DNA of 64,000 bases, taken from Oscillospiraceae bacterium (GTDB lineage: Bacteria > Bacillota > Clostridia > Oscillospirales > Oscillospiraceae). The notes below the pieces were generated by a model. It did no database searches. It was not told where the DNA came from and saw only the letters and a program-made list of their open reading frames with translations. Made by a program: the position numbers and the translations under genes. Numbering within the stretch: the first letter of the stretch is position 1; each line of letters begins with the position of its first letter. Below are positions 17,686 to 26,182 of this stretch, piece by piece. Location of the stretch: positions 47,141 to 111,140 of the forward strand of contig CADBJU010000002.1 in assembly GCA_902795045.1 (NCBI GenBank), given 5' to 3'.

Positions 17686-18384
17686 ATGGAATTTGATTTT
17701 TATGTGCGCACAAAACAGGATCTGATCGACGCGGTGCAGACCTTTGGGATCGTGCCGTATTTTTCCGCGTCGATCCCCGGCTTTTCCCTGGCCGAGCACT
17801 GCCACCCGTCGGCGCTGTGGTCGGACGATGGAGAGGATTCCTGGGCCTGGAAGGGGCCGGTCATTCAGGAGACCGGCTGCGCGTACGGGAAATTCTTTGA
17901 AAAGAAGGCTGCCTATGTGAGCCGTGAGTTCTTTCCCGATCTTGCAAACTATCGGCGCGACGGATACGATTTTGACGCGCGTTACGACGACGGGCTTGCC
18001 AAATTCCAGGACAAGCAGCTTTTTGACCTGATCGAGAAGAACGCGCCGGTTCTGTCCAAACAGCTGCGGCAGACGGGCGGCTATGCCTACAGCGGGCGCT
18101 GGCAGAAGACGGAGGGGACAAAGGGCTTTGACACATCCGTCACACGGCTGCAGGAGCAGTGCTATGTCATCATCAGCGATTTCGTCTATACCGTCGACCG
18201 CCACGGCAACAAACGCGGCTGGGGCGTGGCACAGTACGATACGCCGGAGCGCTTTATGGGCGCGGACTTTACGGACAGAGTATATGTCAGAAGCCCGGAG
18301 GAATCCTATGAGCGGCTGATGGAGCATCTGACGAAGCTCTTTCCGCGAGTGCCGGAAAAGGCCCTGAAGAAGTTTTTGAAATAA
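17686..18384 (+). CDS. AlkZ-related (YcaQ-like) family protein
   Basis: A 232-aa cytoplasmic protein. The pattern LWSDDGEDSWAWKGPV followed by CAYGKFFEKKAAYVSREFFP and a C-terminal RHGNKRGWGVAQYDTPE recalls small proteins annotated as AlkZ-related, distant relatives of the YcaQ/AlkZ DNA glycosylases that unhook interstrand crosslinks. It is about half the length of AlkZ, so glycosylase activity cannot be claimed. ATG 17686 follows GGGAATGGGG. The frame extends back into the tRNA, so longer starts are unlikely. It sits 66 nt after the tRNA and 25 nt before an aminopeptidase gene. Confidence 0.5.
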   Translation: MEFDFYVRTKQDLIDAVQTFGIVPYFSASIPGFSLAEHCHPSALWSDDGEDSWAWKGPVIQETGCAYGKFFEKKAAYVSREFFPDLANYRRDGYDFDARYDDGLAKFQDKQLFDLIEKNAPVLSKQLRQTGGYAYSGRWQKTEGTKGFDTSVTRLQEQCYVIISDFVYTVDRHGNKRGWGVAQYDTPERFMGADFTDRVYVRSPEESYERLMEHLTKLFPRVPEKALKKFLK

Positions 18385-18409
18385 TGTGAGAATAGAAGGA
18401 GATTATTAC

Positions 18410-19648
18410 ATGAGGATCACACAGGATATCCTGAAGCAGTATGCACGGCTGATCGTGCGCTCCGGCGCAAACGTACAGCCGGGGCAGACGGTGCTGCTCT
18501 TTGTTGCGGTGGACCAGGCGGCCTTTGCGGAGATGATCGCCGAGGAATGCTATCTCGCGGGGGCGAAGAAGGTGAACGTGGAGTGGCAGAGCGACGGTAT
18601 CTCGCGCCTGCATTTCCAATACGCCGATCAGGAGGTCCTCTCCACGGTGCTCCCCTGGGAGGAAGAGAAGGCAAAGCAGATGACAGTCGACCTGCCCTGC
18701 CGCATTTACATCGAGTCGGAGGACCCCGATGCTCTGGCGGGCATTTCTCCGGAAAAGATCTCCGCCGTGGGGCAGGGCAGGGCCCGGGTGCTCAAGCCCT
18801 ACCGGGACATGATCGACGGTATCCACCAGTGGACCATCGCGGCTATCCCCTCCGAAAAATGGGCCAAAAAGTGCTTCCCCGACGAGACGCCGGAGCGCGC
18901 CGTGGAGAAGCTGTGGGACGCCGTGCTCGCCACCGTGCGCATTGACGGCGTGAGCGACCCTGTAGAAAAATGGCAGGCACACACGGATTTCATCTCCCGG
19001 AAGGCAGCCTGGCTCAACGCCCAGGATTTTCGCCATCTGCGCTACAAGAGCGCAAACGGCACCGACTTCACCGTCGAGCTGATCCCCGGTGCGCACTGGG
19101 AAGGCGCCGCCACGACCAACAGCCGCAACGGTGTGCGTTACATCCCCAACATGCCGACGGAGGAGATCTTTACCTCGCCGCTGGCCGGCAGCTGTGACGG
19201 AACGCTGGTCTCCACCAAGCCGCTTTCCTGGAACAGCCAGCTCATTGAAAACTTCTCCATCCGCTTTGAAAAGGGCCGCGCCGTCTCCTGCAGGGCGGAG
19301 AAGGGCCAGGCGCTCTTGGAGCAGATGATCAGAATGGATGAATGCGCCGACATGCTGGGCGAGGTGGCGCTGGTGCCGAAGGAGAGCCCGGTCAACCAGT
19401 GCGGCTTCCTGTTCTATGAAACGCTCTTTGACGAGAACGCCTGCTGCCACGTAGCCCTCGGCGCGGGCTTCAAGGAGGTCCTGCCCGACGGCGACAGTTT
19501 GACCACCCAAGAGGCACAGAAGCGCGGAATCAATGATTCCATCATCCATGTGGATTTCATGGTCGGCAGCGACGATCTGTCCATCGACGGCATCCGCGCC
19601 GACGGCATCGCCGTACCCATCTTCCGAAACGGCACCTGGGCGGAATAA
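18410..19648 (+). CDS. M29-family aminopeptidase
   Basis: A 412-aa cobalt/zinc metallo-aminopeptidase of the thermophilic (AmpS/PepS) family, removing N-terminal residues from peptides in the cytoplasm. Family features are the early block VRSGANVQPGQTVLLF, the metal-ligand region NQCGFLFYETLFDENACCH near residue 330, and the ending IIHVDFMVGSDDLSIDGI, where a His and Asp bind metal. ATG 18410 is preceded by an excellent AGAAGGAGATT site. It follows the AlkZ-like gene closely and probably shares its transcript. Confidence 0.92.
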   Translation: MRITQDILKQYARLIVRSGANVQPGQTVLLFVAVDQAAFAEMIAEECYLAGAKKVNVEWQSDGISRLHFQYADQEVLSTVLPWEEEKAKQMTVDLPCRIYIESEDPDALAGISPEKISAVGQGRARVLKPYRDMIDGIHQWTIAAIPSEKWAKKCFPDETPERAVEKLWDAVLATVRIDGVSDPVEKWQAHTDFISRKAAWLNAQDFRHLRYKSANGTDFTVELIPGAHWEGAATTNSRNGVRYIPNMPTEEIFTSPLAGSCDGTLVSTKPLSWNSQLIENFSIRFEKGRAVSCRAEKGQALLEQMIRMDECADMLGEVALVPKESPVNQCGFLFYETLFDENACCHVALGAGFKEVLPDGDSLTTQEAQKRGINDSIIHVDFMVGSDDLSIDGIRADGIAVPIFRNGTWAE

Positions 19649-19702
19649 AAAACAGGAGCTGCGGAAAAACAGAAATCCAAAAGGAAAACTTGATTAAACA
19701 GT

Positions 19703-19848
19703 GTAGGGGAGGAGCTTGCCCCTCCCGTGCATAGGAACATTTGAATATGCAAAAATGTACGGTAATTTCGTAGATTGTTACGATTTTGCCGTACATTGCT
19801 ATTTATTGATTGTTTTGTACTGCCGGGAGGGGCAAGCCCCTCCCCTAC
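19703..19848. repeat. Fold-back repeat element (MITE-like)
   Basis: The 25-nt ends are inverted copies with one mismatch: the left begins GTAGGGGAGGAGCTTGCCCC and the right, read back, GTAGGGGAGGGGCTTGCCCC. The interior also folds, with AATGTACGG pairing with CCGTACATT. It lies between converging genes and encodes nothing. Each end is itself nearly palindromic. Confidence 0.7.
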
Positions 19849-19903
19849 GGATGAATGTCTGGGTTATTGTGAAAGTAGGTCGTTTTGCTACATCCCTATA
19901 TTT

Positions 19904-20551
19904 TTACAGGTGCGGGTCTTCGGCATACAGCGGGGCGATCAGGCGGTTGAACAGGTCGATCACCGGGCCGAAGCCGAAAGCCGTGACCAGCGTGCCGATG
20001 CCGACGATCCCACCGGCAAGCCAGCAGACCAGCGCGCACAGCGCATCAGTAAAGATACGGCACCAGAAATAGGGGATACGCGGGAGCTTCCTGTCGAGTA
20101 TGAGCGAGGCCGCGTCGTAGGGCGACACGCCCAGATCGGCAGTCTGATACAGGGACAGGCCGAAGCTGCATATCACCATGCCGATCGCCATGATCAGAAG
20201 CTTCACAACGAATACCGTCGGCAGGCCGAACCAGGATACCGAGAGCCTGTAAAAGAAATCCACCAGCGAGCCGATAAGCAGCGCGTTAATGATCGTGCCG
20301 AAGCCTATCAGGTGACGGCCCCAGATCAGCTGGATCGTGAAAAAGATCAGATTCACACCGAGCTGCAGAAGGGGAAAGCGGATGCCGAACAGCTCGGCCA
20401 GCGCCATGTTCATGCCCGTATAGGGATCGTTTCCCAGCACGGACTGCTTGAAGAGCGCAATGCCGACAGCCACCAGCAGGTTGCCGAGCAGGCTTGCGAG
20501 CACACGCTTTTTTCCGACACGTTGAAAATACGTTTTCAAAGATTCGATCAC
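19904..20551 (-). CDS. YczE/YyaS/YitT-family integral membrane protein
   Basis: A 215-aa protein with five or six hydrophobic segments and the family features GNLLVAVGIALFKQSVLGNDP, QTADLGVSPYDAAS and GIGTLVTAFGFGPVIDLFNR. The family is of unknown function. The start is GTG 20551, preceded by GGAGGCATC. It is the last gene of a leftward group behind yjjI and yjjW, 24 nt past yjjW. A link to the glycyl radical enzyme, such as transport of its substrate or product, is only suggested by position. Confidence 0.8.
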   Translation of the reverse strand: MIESLKTYFQRVGKKRVLASLLGNLLVAVGIALFKQSVLGNDPYTGMNMALAELFGIRFPLLQLGVNLIFFTIQLIWGRHLIGFGTIINALLIGSLVDFFYRLSVSWFGLPTVFVVKLLIMAIGMVICSFGLSLYQTADLGVSPYDAASLILDRKLPRIPYFWCRIFTDALCALVCWLAGGIVGIGTLVTAFGFGPVIDLFNRLIAPLYAEDPHL

Positions 20552-20575
20552 AAGGATGCCTCCAAACGGAATGAA

Positions 20576-21418
20576 TCAAACGATATAGGCGTTTTTCGCG
20601 CCGAGCTCACGGGCAAGGCGTGCAAAGCTCTCGGCATATTCAACATCGGTCTCGTCCTCGCCCAGAAGCTTCTGATAGCGCTCCCGCACGCCGAAGGGGC
20701 GGTAGCGGATGAGCTTGTAAAAGCAGCCGTCCTGAATATGGGCGGCGACATAGCGCACGGTATCCTCGTTTTCCCGGTCACGGCCCGGAAAAAGGATCGT
20801 GCGCACCTCGTAGAGCTTGCCGACACGGAGCAGGTAATCAAGGTTTTTCAGTACCGTCTCGCGCGGATAGGAGATCAAGGTGTCGCTCCAGCCGGGCTCC
20901 ACAGCCTTCACATCCAGCATCACACCCTCGGACACCGAGAGCACTCTCGGGTCCGCCTCAAAATCGAAGGAGCCGTTGGAGTCGATGAGACAGGTTTTGC
21001 CCATCGCTTGGACCCGGGTAAACAGCTCGATCAGAAACTCGTTTTGCAGGGTACATTCACCGCCGGAGGTAGTGATGCCCCGAATATAGGGCGCCGAGCG
21101 CTTGATCTCCCGCAGGACCTCCTCCACCGTCATCTGCCGCACCTTGGGCGAGGCGTCATGCGGACAGGTCTTGATGCAGGTATCGCATTGAACGCATGCG
21201 GATGAGTCCCAGTGAACTGCGCCGGTATCGTCCCGGCTCAGGGCATGGGCGGGACAGGAAGCGACGCACGCGCCGCAGTTTTGGCACAGGTGGATCGTCT
21301 CGGGATTGTGGCAGAACAGACAGTTGAAGGGACAGCCCTGAAAGAATATGGAGGTCCGGTTGCCCGGACCGTCCACATTCGAGAAGGGTATGATTTTGTT
21401 AACGGGCGCGGTCAGCAT
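20576..21418 (-). CDS. yjjW: YjjW-type glycyl radical enzyme activase (radical SAM)
   Basis: A 280-aa radical SAM enzyme expected to install the glycyl radical on the neighbouring YjjI protein using S-adenosylmethionine and a 4Fe-4S cluster. The radical SAM CX3CX2C motif is in GCPFNCLFCHNP (residues 29-40). A two-cluster ferredoxin insert follows, with CQNCGACVASCP and CVQCDTCIKTCP. The glycine-rich SAM site is in ITTSGGECT. The chosen start, ATG 21418, overlaps the end of yjjI by 20 nt and gives a homologue-like N-terminus. ATG 21454 is an alternative. Neither has a strong ribosome site, which suggests translational coupling. Confidence 0.88.
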   Translation of the reverse strand: MLTAPVNKIIPFSNVDGPGNRTSIFFQGCPFNCLFCHNPETIHLCQNCGACVASCPAHALSRDDTGAVHWDSSACVQCDTCIKTCPHDASPKVRQMTVEEVLREIKRSAPYIRGITTSGGECTLQNEFLIELFTRVQAMGKTCLIDSNGSFDFEADPRVLSVSEGVMLDVKAVEPGWSDTLISYPRETVLKNLDYLLRVGKLYEVRTILFPGRDRENEDTVRYVAAHIQDGCFYKLIRYRPFGVRERYQKLLGEDETDVEYAESFARLARELGAKNAYIV

Positions 21419-22916
21419 CGGTCTGTACCCGGCGGTCCAGCGCGTGGCCGCCATCCTGTGCGCCCATGCCGAAGACCGTCACATTATTGAGAGACTGCTT
21501 CTTCGCCCGGAGCTTTTCGATCTCACTCTTTTTGACAAGGTAGCCGGTGACGCGCACCACGTCGTTATTCTCAAGATACCCGGAGAAGTAGCGCAGGCCG
21601 CGCTCCAATGAGCCCTTGATGATGGCGAGGATCGCGTCCGGCGTCTTGAGCCAGGTCTCCTCGAATTTGAAAATGTCGCCCGTGCCGGTGGGGAAGTAGG
21701 GGTGGAACTTCTCGTTGACCTCCAGCTGTTCGAGCATCGTCGGCTCCACGCCGATGGGGATGCGGGTGCCGGGGGAGTCGTCCATGCCGTCGGTGTCGAT
21801 GCCGACCTGGGCGTGCAGGCGGTAGCGGTGGCCGTAGGCGTCGCAGTAAGGGGCCTCGTGGGCTTTGACCCGCGCGTCGATCGCATCCATGATGCGGATG
21901 CCGAGCTCGGTGGCCTCCCTGTTCATGCCGAAGCCGTGCTTCTTGTCGGTGATGCCCAAGAGATGATTGCAGCACTCAGCAAGACCCACAACACCGAACA
22001 TGCCGGTGAAGTTTTCCTGTTTGACAAAACTCTCGGTGACGAGGAAGTTGGTCTTGAAGAAGCTGGACTGCTCCACGATGAACTTCACGCGTTTGTCCAT
22101 GTACTCAAGCTGCAGGTCGATGTGGCGCGGCAGCTCCCGCTCCAGAAAATCCTCCACACTCTTTGCGTCGAGGGCGCACTCATACAGGCGCAGGCGCGGA
22201 AGGGTGAACCCGCCGCCCGCGATCGAGAGACCGTTATAGCAGGAGGCGATGGCATAGCGCTCGCCCCACTCGCTGACAAACATGCGGTGGTTTGCAAACG
22301 AGGGCTTTGCGGTCTTGAGCATGCAGCGGATGCAGGCCAGGGCAAAGTCGTCGCTGGTCTTCTCGGGGTCATATTTGAGCGTCAGGTTCGGCACCGCAAG
22401 CTGCATCTCCTCGGTAAGCTCCAGCAGCAGGCGGCCGGTGACGCTGTCCTCGGGGCCGATGTCCGCGTGGACGAAGGAGTCGGTCTGCACCCTGTCAATA
22501 TTGCGCAGGAACAGGCCAAGCACCTTCTTTGCAAAGGCGCGGTCCTCCTTGATGACAAACAGCTCCAGCAGCTTGTCAAGGTCGCCGAGGTATACCGGGA
22601 AGGAGGTGATGGACGGCACGTGGCAGTAGAAAATCTCCAGCACGTTCAGCGCTTCCAGCAGATCCTTCGGCGGCTCCAGCTCGAGGAACTTGCAGCCCTT
22701 TTGGAACAGCAGCTCGTAATCGGGGCAGATGTAGCGGGGACGGTAGGGCATGACGCCCTCGTTTAAGTCGCACAGGGCGCCCTTTTTCTTGGCCTCATAG
22801 TATGCGTCGGAGTAGCGCAGGGAATCGTCGGTGCTCTCGCCGAGTCTCGCCAGCGCAAGCAGCTCCTGCTTATAGGTCAGGGTCGGATCCTGAATGATTT
22901 TCAATGCCTCAGACAA
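21399..22916 (-). CDS. yjjI: YjjI-family glycyl radical enzyme
   Basis: A glycyl radical protein of about 505 aa from the YjjI family, whose reaction is still unknown. The C-terminal DVVRVTGYLVK carries the glycyl-radical RVxGY motif. GVVGLAECCNHLL holds the likely thiyl-radical cysteine. The promoter at 22951-22979 puts the transcript start near 22944, only about 13 nt before ATG 22931, which has no ribosome site. GGAGGG lies inside that first stretch, 8 nt before TTG 22916. I therefore prefer TTG 22916, with ATG 22931 as the alternative. It is co-transcribed with its activase. Confidence 0.88.
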   Translation of the reverse strand: MSEALKIIQDPTLTYKQELLALARLGESTDDSLRYSDAYYEAKKKGALCDLNEGVMPYRPRYICPDYELLFQKGCKFLELEPPKDLLEALNVLEIFYCHVPSITSFPVYLGDLDKLLELFVIKEDRAFAKKVLGLFLRNIDRVQTDSFVHADIGPEDSVTGRLLLELTEEMQLAVPNLTLKYDPEKTSDDFALACIRCMLKTAKPSFANHRMFVSEWGERYAIASCYNGLSIAGGGFTLPRLRLYECALDAKSVEDFLERELPRHIDLQLEYMDKRVKFIVEQSSFFKTNFLVTESFVKQENFTGMFGVVGLAECCNHLLGITDKKHGFGMNREATELGIRIMDAIDARVKAHEAPYCDAYGHRYRLHAQVGIDTDGMDDSPGTRIPIGVEPTMLEQLEVNEKFHPYFPTGTGDIFKFEETWLKTPDAILAIIKGSLERGLRYFSGYLENNDVVRVTGYLVKKSEIEKLRAKKQSLNNVTVFGMGAQDGGHALDRRVQTDADRAR

Positions 22917-22950
22917 TCGAAATCCCTCCATTTTTGTTTCTGATGATTCT

Positions 22951-22979
22951 ATTGTAACGGCTTTCCGCTGTGCTGTCAA
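22951..22979 (-). promoter_or_regulatory. Strong sigma-A promoter of yjjI-yjjW
   Basis: On the minus strand: TTGACA (22974-22979), a 17-bp spacer and TACAAT (22951-22956). It starts 14 nt beyond the end of the upstream DUF554 gene. Confidence 0.75.
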
Positions 22980-22992
22980 AGGGAAAATGAAA

Positions 22993-23706
22993 TTATACCA
23001 AAGCCCAGATCACCGCGAGAAGGATAGACGGCAGAAGATTGGCGACGCGAACCTTCTTTCCCCAGACGAGGTTGAGGCCGACGCAGAAGATGAGGATCGA
23101 ACCGATGAGGGAGAGATTGGCAAGCGCCGCCTCGGTCATAAGCGGGCGGATCAGGGCGGCCAGCAGCGTCATCGCGCCCTCAAAGACAAAGACCGGGATC
23201 GCGGAAAACATGCAGCCCTTTCCGAGCGAGCAGGTCATCACCAGGATGATCACAAAGTCGAGGATGCCCTTGGTGGCGAGGATGGACCAGTCGTGGCTGA
23301 TGCCGTCCTGGATGGCCCCGACGATCGCCATGGCGCCGATCGAGACCGTCAGCGACGCGGTCACGAAGCCGTCCACGAAGTTCTTGTCCTTCGCGTTGCC
23401 TGTCTTGCGCTTGAGCCATTCGCCGAAGGTTTCAAAGCGGGATTCGATGTCGATAGCCTCTCCGATGAGCGCACCCACGGCAAGGCAGATCACGACCATC
23501 AGGGCCTGTCCGCTGCTCAGCGCGCCGTCCTCGATGCGAAGCATGCCCTCCATGGCACCGGCGATACCGATAAACAGCACGCTGATGCCGCAGGCCATGT
23601 TGAGCGTATCCTGGAAGCGTTCTTTCAGAAAGCGCCCGAACAGCAGCCCCGTGATGCCGCCGAACACGATGCCGACGCTGTTGATAATGGTTCCGAGTCC
23701 GATCAT
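22993..23706 (-). CDS. DUF554 family membrane protein
   Basis: A 237-aa hydrophobic protein with the typical DUF554 start MIGLGTIINSVGIVFGGITG, followed by GLLFGRFLKERFQDTLNMA and SLTVSIGAMAIVGAIQDG. The length matches the family, which has no established function; transport has been guessed. ATG 23706 follows AGGAG. It has its own promoter (23771-23799) and a leader with a small hairpin, GGCTGC/GCAGCC, at 23726-23744. The yjjI promoter follows it directly, so the two genes are probably separate units. Confidence 0.85.
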   Translation of the reverse strand: MIGLGTIINSVGIVFGGITGLLFGRFLKERFQDTLNMACGISVLFIGIAGAMEGMLRIEDGALSSGQALMVVICLAVGALIGEAIDIESRFETFGEWLKRKTGNAKDKNFVDGFVTASLTVSIGAMAIVGAIQDGISHDWSILATKGILDFVIILVMTCSLGKGCMFSAIPVFVFEGAMTLLAALIRPLMTEAALANLSLIGSILIFCVGLNLVWGKKVRVANLLPSILLAVIWALV

Positions 23707-23770
23707 ATGTTTGCTGCTCCTGACTGGCTGCAAACCCCGCAGCCGTGATGATATTGCTTTTTGTCTGTGG

Positions 23771-23799
23771 ATTATACCACGTCTTTTCCGTTCTCTCAA
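23771..23799 (-). promoter_or_regulatory. Sigma-A promoter of the DUF554 gene
   Basis: TTGAGA (23794-23799), a 17-bp spacer and TATAAT (23771-23776) on the minus strand. Confidence 0.7.
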
Positions 23800-23955
23800 C
23801 AGAGAAATACAATTTATGCGGATCGTGTTTAGACTATATTAAAGATATTTGACACTTTGGAACATGCGATTGAAAAGACGGTTAAAAAAAGATATATGGG
23901 TATCGGCTTTAGTCAGCAAGAACCAGTTTCCGGTCTGTCATTGCGAACATTCTGA

Positions 23956-24117
23956 CGCGCGGGAAGCGGGCTGTCGGGCTTCGACCGCAGCCTTGCCGCG
24001 GCCTATCCCGATTGCAGCATTGCAAAGGGACTTGCGGTTGCCGGGACCGATGCACAGAACAACCCGGATAAGGTGCAGAGCGATGTCGCAAACTGGCTCG
24101 GCGGCCTGGGGTTCTGA
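23956..24117 (+). pseudogene. Flavodoxin, C-terminal remnant
   Basis: The frame reads GSGLSGFDRSLAAAYPDCSI and ends GLAVAGTDAQNN...VANWLGGLGF, which matches the last third of a small anaerobe flavodoxin, including the SGLSG loop beside the flavin and the characteristic C-terminal helix. The first roughly 100 residues, including the FMN phosphate loop, are missing. An in-frame stop at 23953 and a dispersed-repeat end (GTCATTGCGAAC at 23938) lie just upstream. There is no start codon or ribosome site. Confidence 0.7.
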
Positions 24118-24118
24118 G

Positions 24119-24424
24119 ATGAAAACAAAGCGCAGAATCGTTGACGCCGCCATGCTACTCCTGCTGCCGCTGCTGATGGCCTGCTCTCTGATCGGGGAGG
24201 CCTTCCATGAAGCGGCGGGAACGCTGATGCTGGTACTGTTCCTTCTGCATCATTGGATGAACCGCGCATGGTGGAAGAACCTGTTTAAGGGACGATATTC
24301 CCCACAGCGTGTTTTTCAGACCGTGCTGAATCTCTTGCTATTGTGTATCCATAAGCAATTCATTTACGCGCGGTGCCCGCCGATCTGGGTGTTGCGTTCG
24401 ATGGCGGTAGCGCCTTCGCGATAG
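24119..24424 (+). pseudogene. DUF4405-like small membrane protein, 3'-truncated
   Basis: It starts 1 nt after the flavodoxin stop, an arrangement I recall from intact flavodoxin-DUF4405 pairs. MKTKRRIVDAAMLLLLPLLM, GEAFHEAAGTLMLVLFLLHH and GRYSPQRVFQTVLNLLLL fit the N-terminal two-thirds of this family. From about residue 77 the reading frame runs into the opposite strand of the polymerase gene, and the last 25 residues look like antisense sequence. The gene therefore appears cut by the same rearrangement that damaged the flavodoxin. A short protein could still be made. Confidence 0.6.
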
Positions 24425-25761
24425 TTTAAGCCCTTCAACAGAGAGTTTGCGCCATATTTCTTTCGGACTTCGAGCATGGCGCCTTCCAGTTTCCTTTCTC
24501 TTTGAAGGGCATCATAATCCGAAAACAGGTCAAGCTGACAGGCGCTGTTGTCGGGCTGTACATCCTCGGCGCAGATCCCGAGCCGCCGGAAGAGCAGCGC
24601 GTGATCTGTCTTCCTATCAAAGGAACCTAATACAGCCTGGGCAATTACACTCAGCGCATTTGTTCGTGTGCGCAGCCTGACGGTGCCATTGCTGTGACAG
24701 GGGTGCAGCCGACCGTAAAAGTCCGGCTTGACTGGCCCGCTGTACAGGGGATGCGCCTCTAAACTTTTGTAGTCGTAGGAGACCCACCAGCTCAGTGCAG
24801 GCGTCGTCAGGTTTTTAGAAAAGAGATCCGCGCACAAAAGCTCCAGCATCTCCTGGAATACGACGCGGGCTTCTTCATAGCGATAAGGGCGGGGGAGTAC
24901 CTGACCGTTGGAAAGACTGTTGGCGTTGGTTTTGTAGGACTTGATATCCTCCATCGTGACAGGCTCGATGCCCCAGGCGTGGTCGATGAGGATTTCACCG
25001 TCAATGCCGAAGGCACGGTAGAAAAATTCCTCGTCCTTCATGGAACGGACGGCAATGTCGCCCATGCAGGTAAGATGCGCGTCCATCAGCCGCTTCGCCT
25101 TTCCGGGCCCGAGACCCCAGAAATCTGTCAGCGGAGTATGCTTCCAGAGCTGCTCACAATAGGACTGCTCATTGAGCTCTGCAATGCGTACCCCGTCCTT
25201 ATCTGCCGGGGATTTTTTCGCCACGATGTCCATGGCGACCTTGGCGAGGTACAGATTTGTGCCGATGCCGACGGTGGCCGTGATGCCGGTTCGCTCCAGC
25301 ACCTCCCGGATCATGGTGCGCGCCATGACGTGGGCGGGGCTTACATGCTGCCTTTCGGCCTCTTTCTCAAAACGGTAGAGATAACGGGTGCAGTCGATGA
25401 AGGCCTCGTCGATGCTGTAGACATGGATATCCTCCGGCGCAACATAGTGCAGATAAATGGAAAAAATGAGCGCGGAGATCCGCTCGTACTCCGCCATGCG
25501 CGGCGGGGCAATGTAAAACTGAGTCCTGGTGCGGTGTTTGGCATCATACAGGCGGATGGCCTGCTTTGCCTCAAAGAGCCGGGGGCGGGACGGCACGCCG
25601 ATCGCCTTGAGGGCGGGGGAGACCGCAAGACAGATCGTTTGATCGGAGCGTGTCTCATCGGCTACCAGAAGACGTGCCCTGAGCGGATCGAGGCCGCGCG
25701 CCACACATTCGACTGAGGCATAGTAGGACTTGAGATCAATGCAGATACAGGAGCGATCCAT
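24364..25761 (-). CDS. Y-family translesion DNA polymerase (DinB/UmuC type)
   Basis: A 465-aa error-prone polymerase. Catalytic acidic residues are visible in ICIDLKSYYASVEC (the residue-8 region) and YSIDEAFID, with the helix-hairpin-helix block FWGLGPGKAKRLM. The C-terminal little-finger domain and a tail containing QLDLFSD, a beta-clamp binding motif, follow. It is closer to the UmuC/phage-type branch found beside small regulators than to housekeeping DinB. ATG 25761 has AAGGAGG upstream. It lies 19 nt after an XRE regulator, which suggests co-expression. Its 3' end abuts the truncated DUF4405-like gene. Confidence 0.9.
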   Translation of the reverse strand: MDRSCICIDLKSYYASVECVARGLDPLRARLLVADETRSDQTICLAVSPALKAIGVPSRPRLFEAKQAIRLYDAKHRTRTQFYIAPPRMAEYERISALIFSIYLHYVAPEDIHVYSIDEAFIDCTRYLYRFEKEAERQHVSPAHVMARTMIREVLERTGITATVGIGTNLYLAKVAMDIVAKKSPADKDGVRIAELNEQSYCEQLWKHTPLTDFWGLGPGKAKRLMDAHLTCMGDIAVRSMKDEEFFYRAFGIDGEILIDHAWGIEPVTMEDIKSYKTNANSLSNGQVLPRPYRYEEARVVFQEMLELLCADLFSKNLTTPALSWWVSYDYKSLEAHPLYSGPVKPDFYGRLHPCHSNGTVRLRTRTNALSVIAQAVLGSFDRKTDHALLFRRLGICAEDVQPDNSACQLDLFSDYDALQRERKLEGAMLEVRKKYGANSLLKGLNYREGATAIERNTQIGGHRA

Positions 25762-25780
25762 TCCCGCCTCCTTCTCTGCA

Positions 25781-26149
25781 TCACACCCGCGCAAAGCTGC
25801 GCAGCGTCAGATAGGCTTCGATATCTTCCTTTGACGGGATATCCTTCCGCGAAACGATGCCCACCACACGCCCGCAGAGATCGTAGAGCGAGATATGCAG
25901 AGCCGCGCAGATGGCCGGGATCAGCTTCAGATCGGGGCGGGACCGGCCGTCTTCCCAGCTGCTGACGGCGTTGAAGGTCACGCCGATCTGCGCGGCGAGA
26001 GCTTTCTGCTCCATCCCCGGCTTTTCACGGAAAAATTTGATGCGGCTGCAAATCACGGCAGGCAGGGGCTTTTCCGGCGTCTTCCCGCTGTTCAGATCGA
26101 CTGCGATGCTTCCCGGCACAGTCGGTGTTTCTATTTTGCGGCGTGCCAT
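25781..26149 (-). CDS. XRE-family transcriptional regulator upstream of the Y-family polymerase
   Basis: A 122-aa DNA-binding protein. A helix-turn-helix domain (about residues 40-95) reads EQKALAAQIGVTFNAVSSWE followed by DGRSRPDLKLIPAICAALHIS. The basic N-terminal arm may add DNA or partner contacts. There is no LexA-like peptidase domain, so it cannot self-cleave like UmuD or LexA. ATG 26149 was chosen because AAGGAAG is 8 nt upstream; the ATG two codons earlier is too close. The promoter overlaps a palindrome, so it probably represses its own operon with the polymerase. Confidence 0.82.
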   Translation of the reverse strand: MARRKIETPTVPGSIAVDLNSGKTPEKPLPAVICSRIKFFREKPGMEQKALAAQIGVTFNAVSSWEDGRSRPDLKLIPAICAALHISLYDLCGRVVGIVSRKDIPSKEDIEAYLTLRSFARV

Positions 26150-26182
26150 ATACATGACTTCCTTTACAGTAGGTATTGTCTT

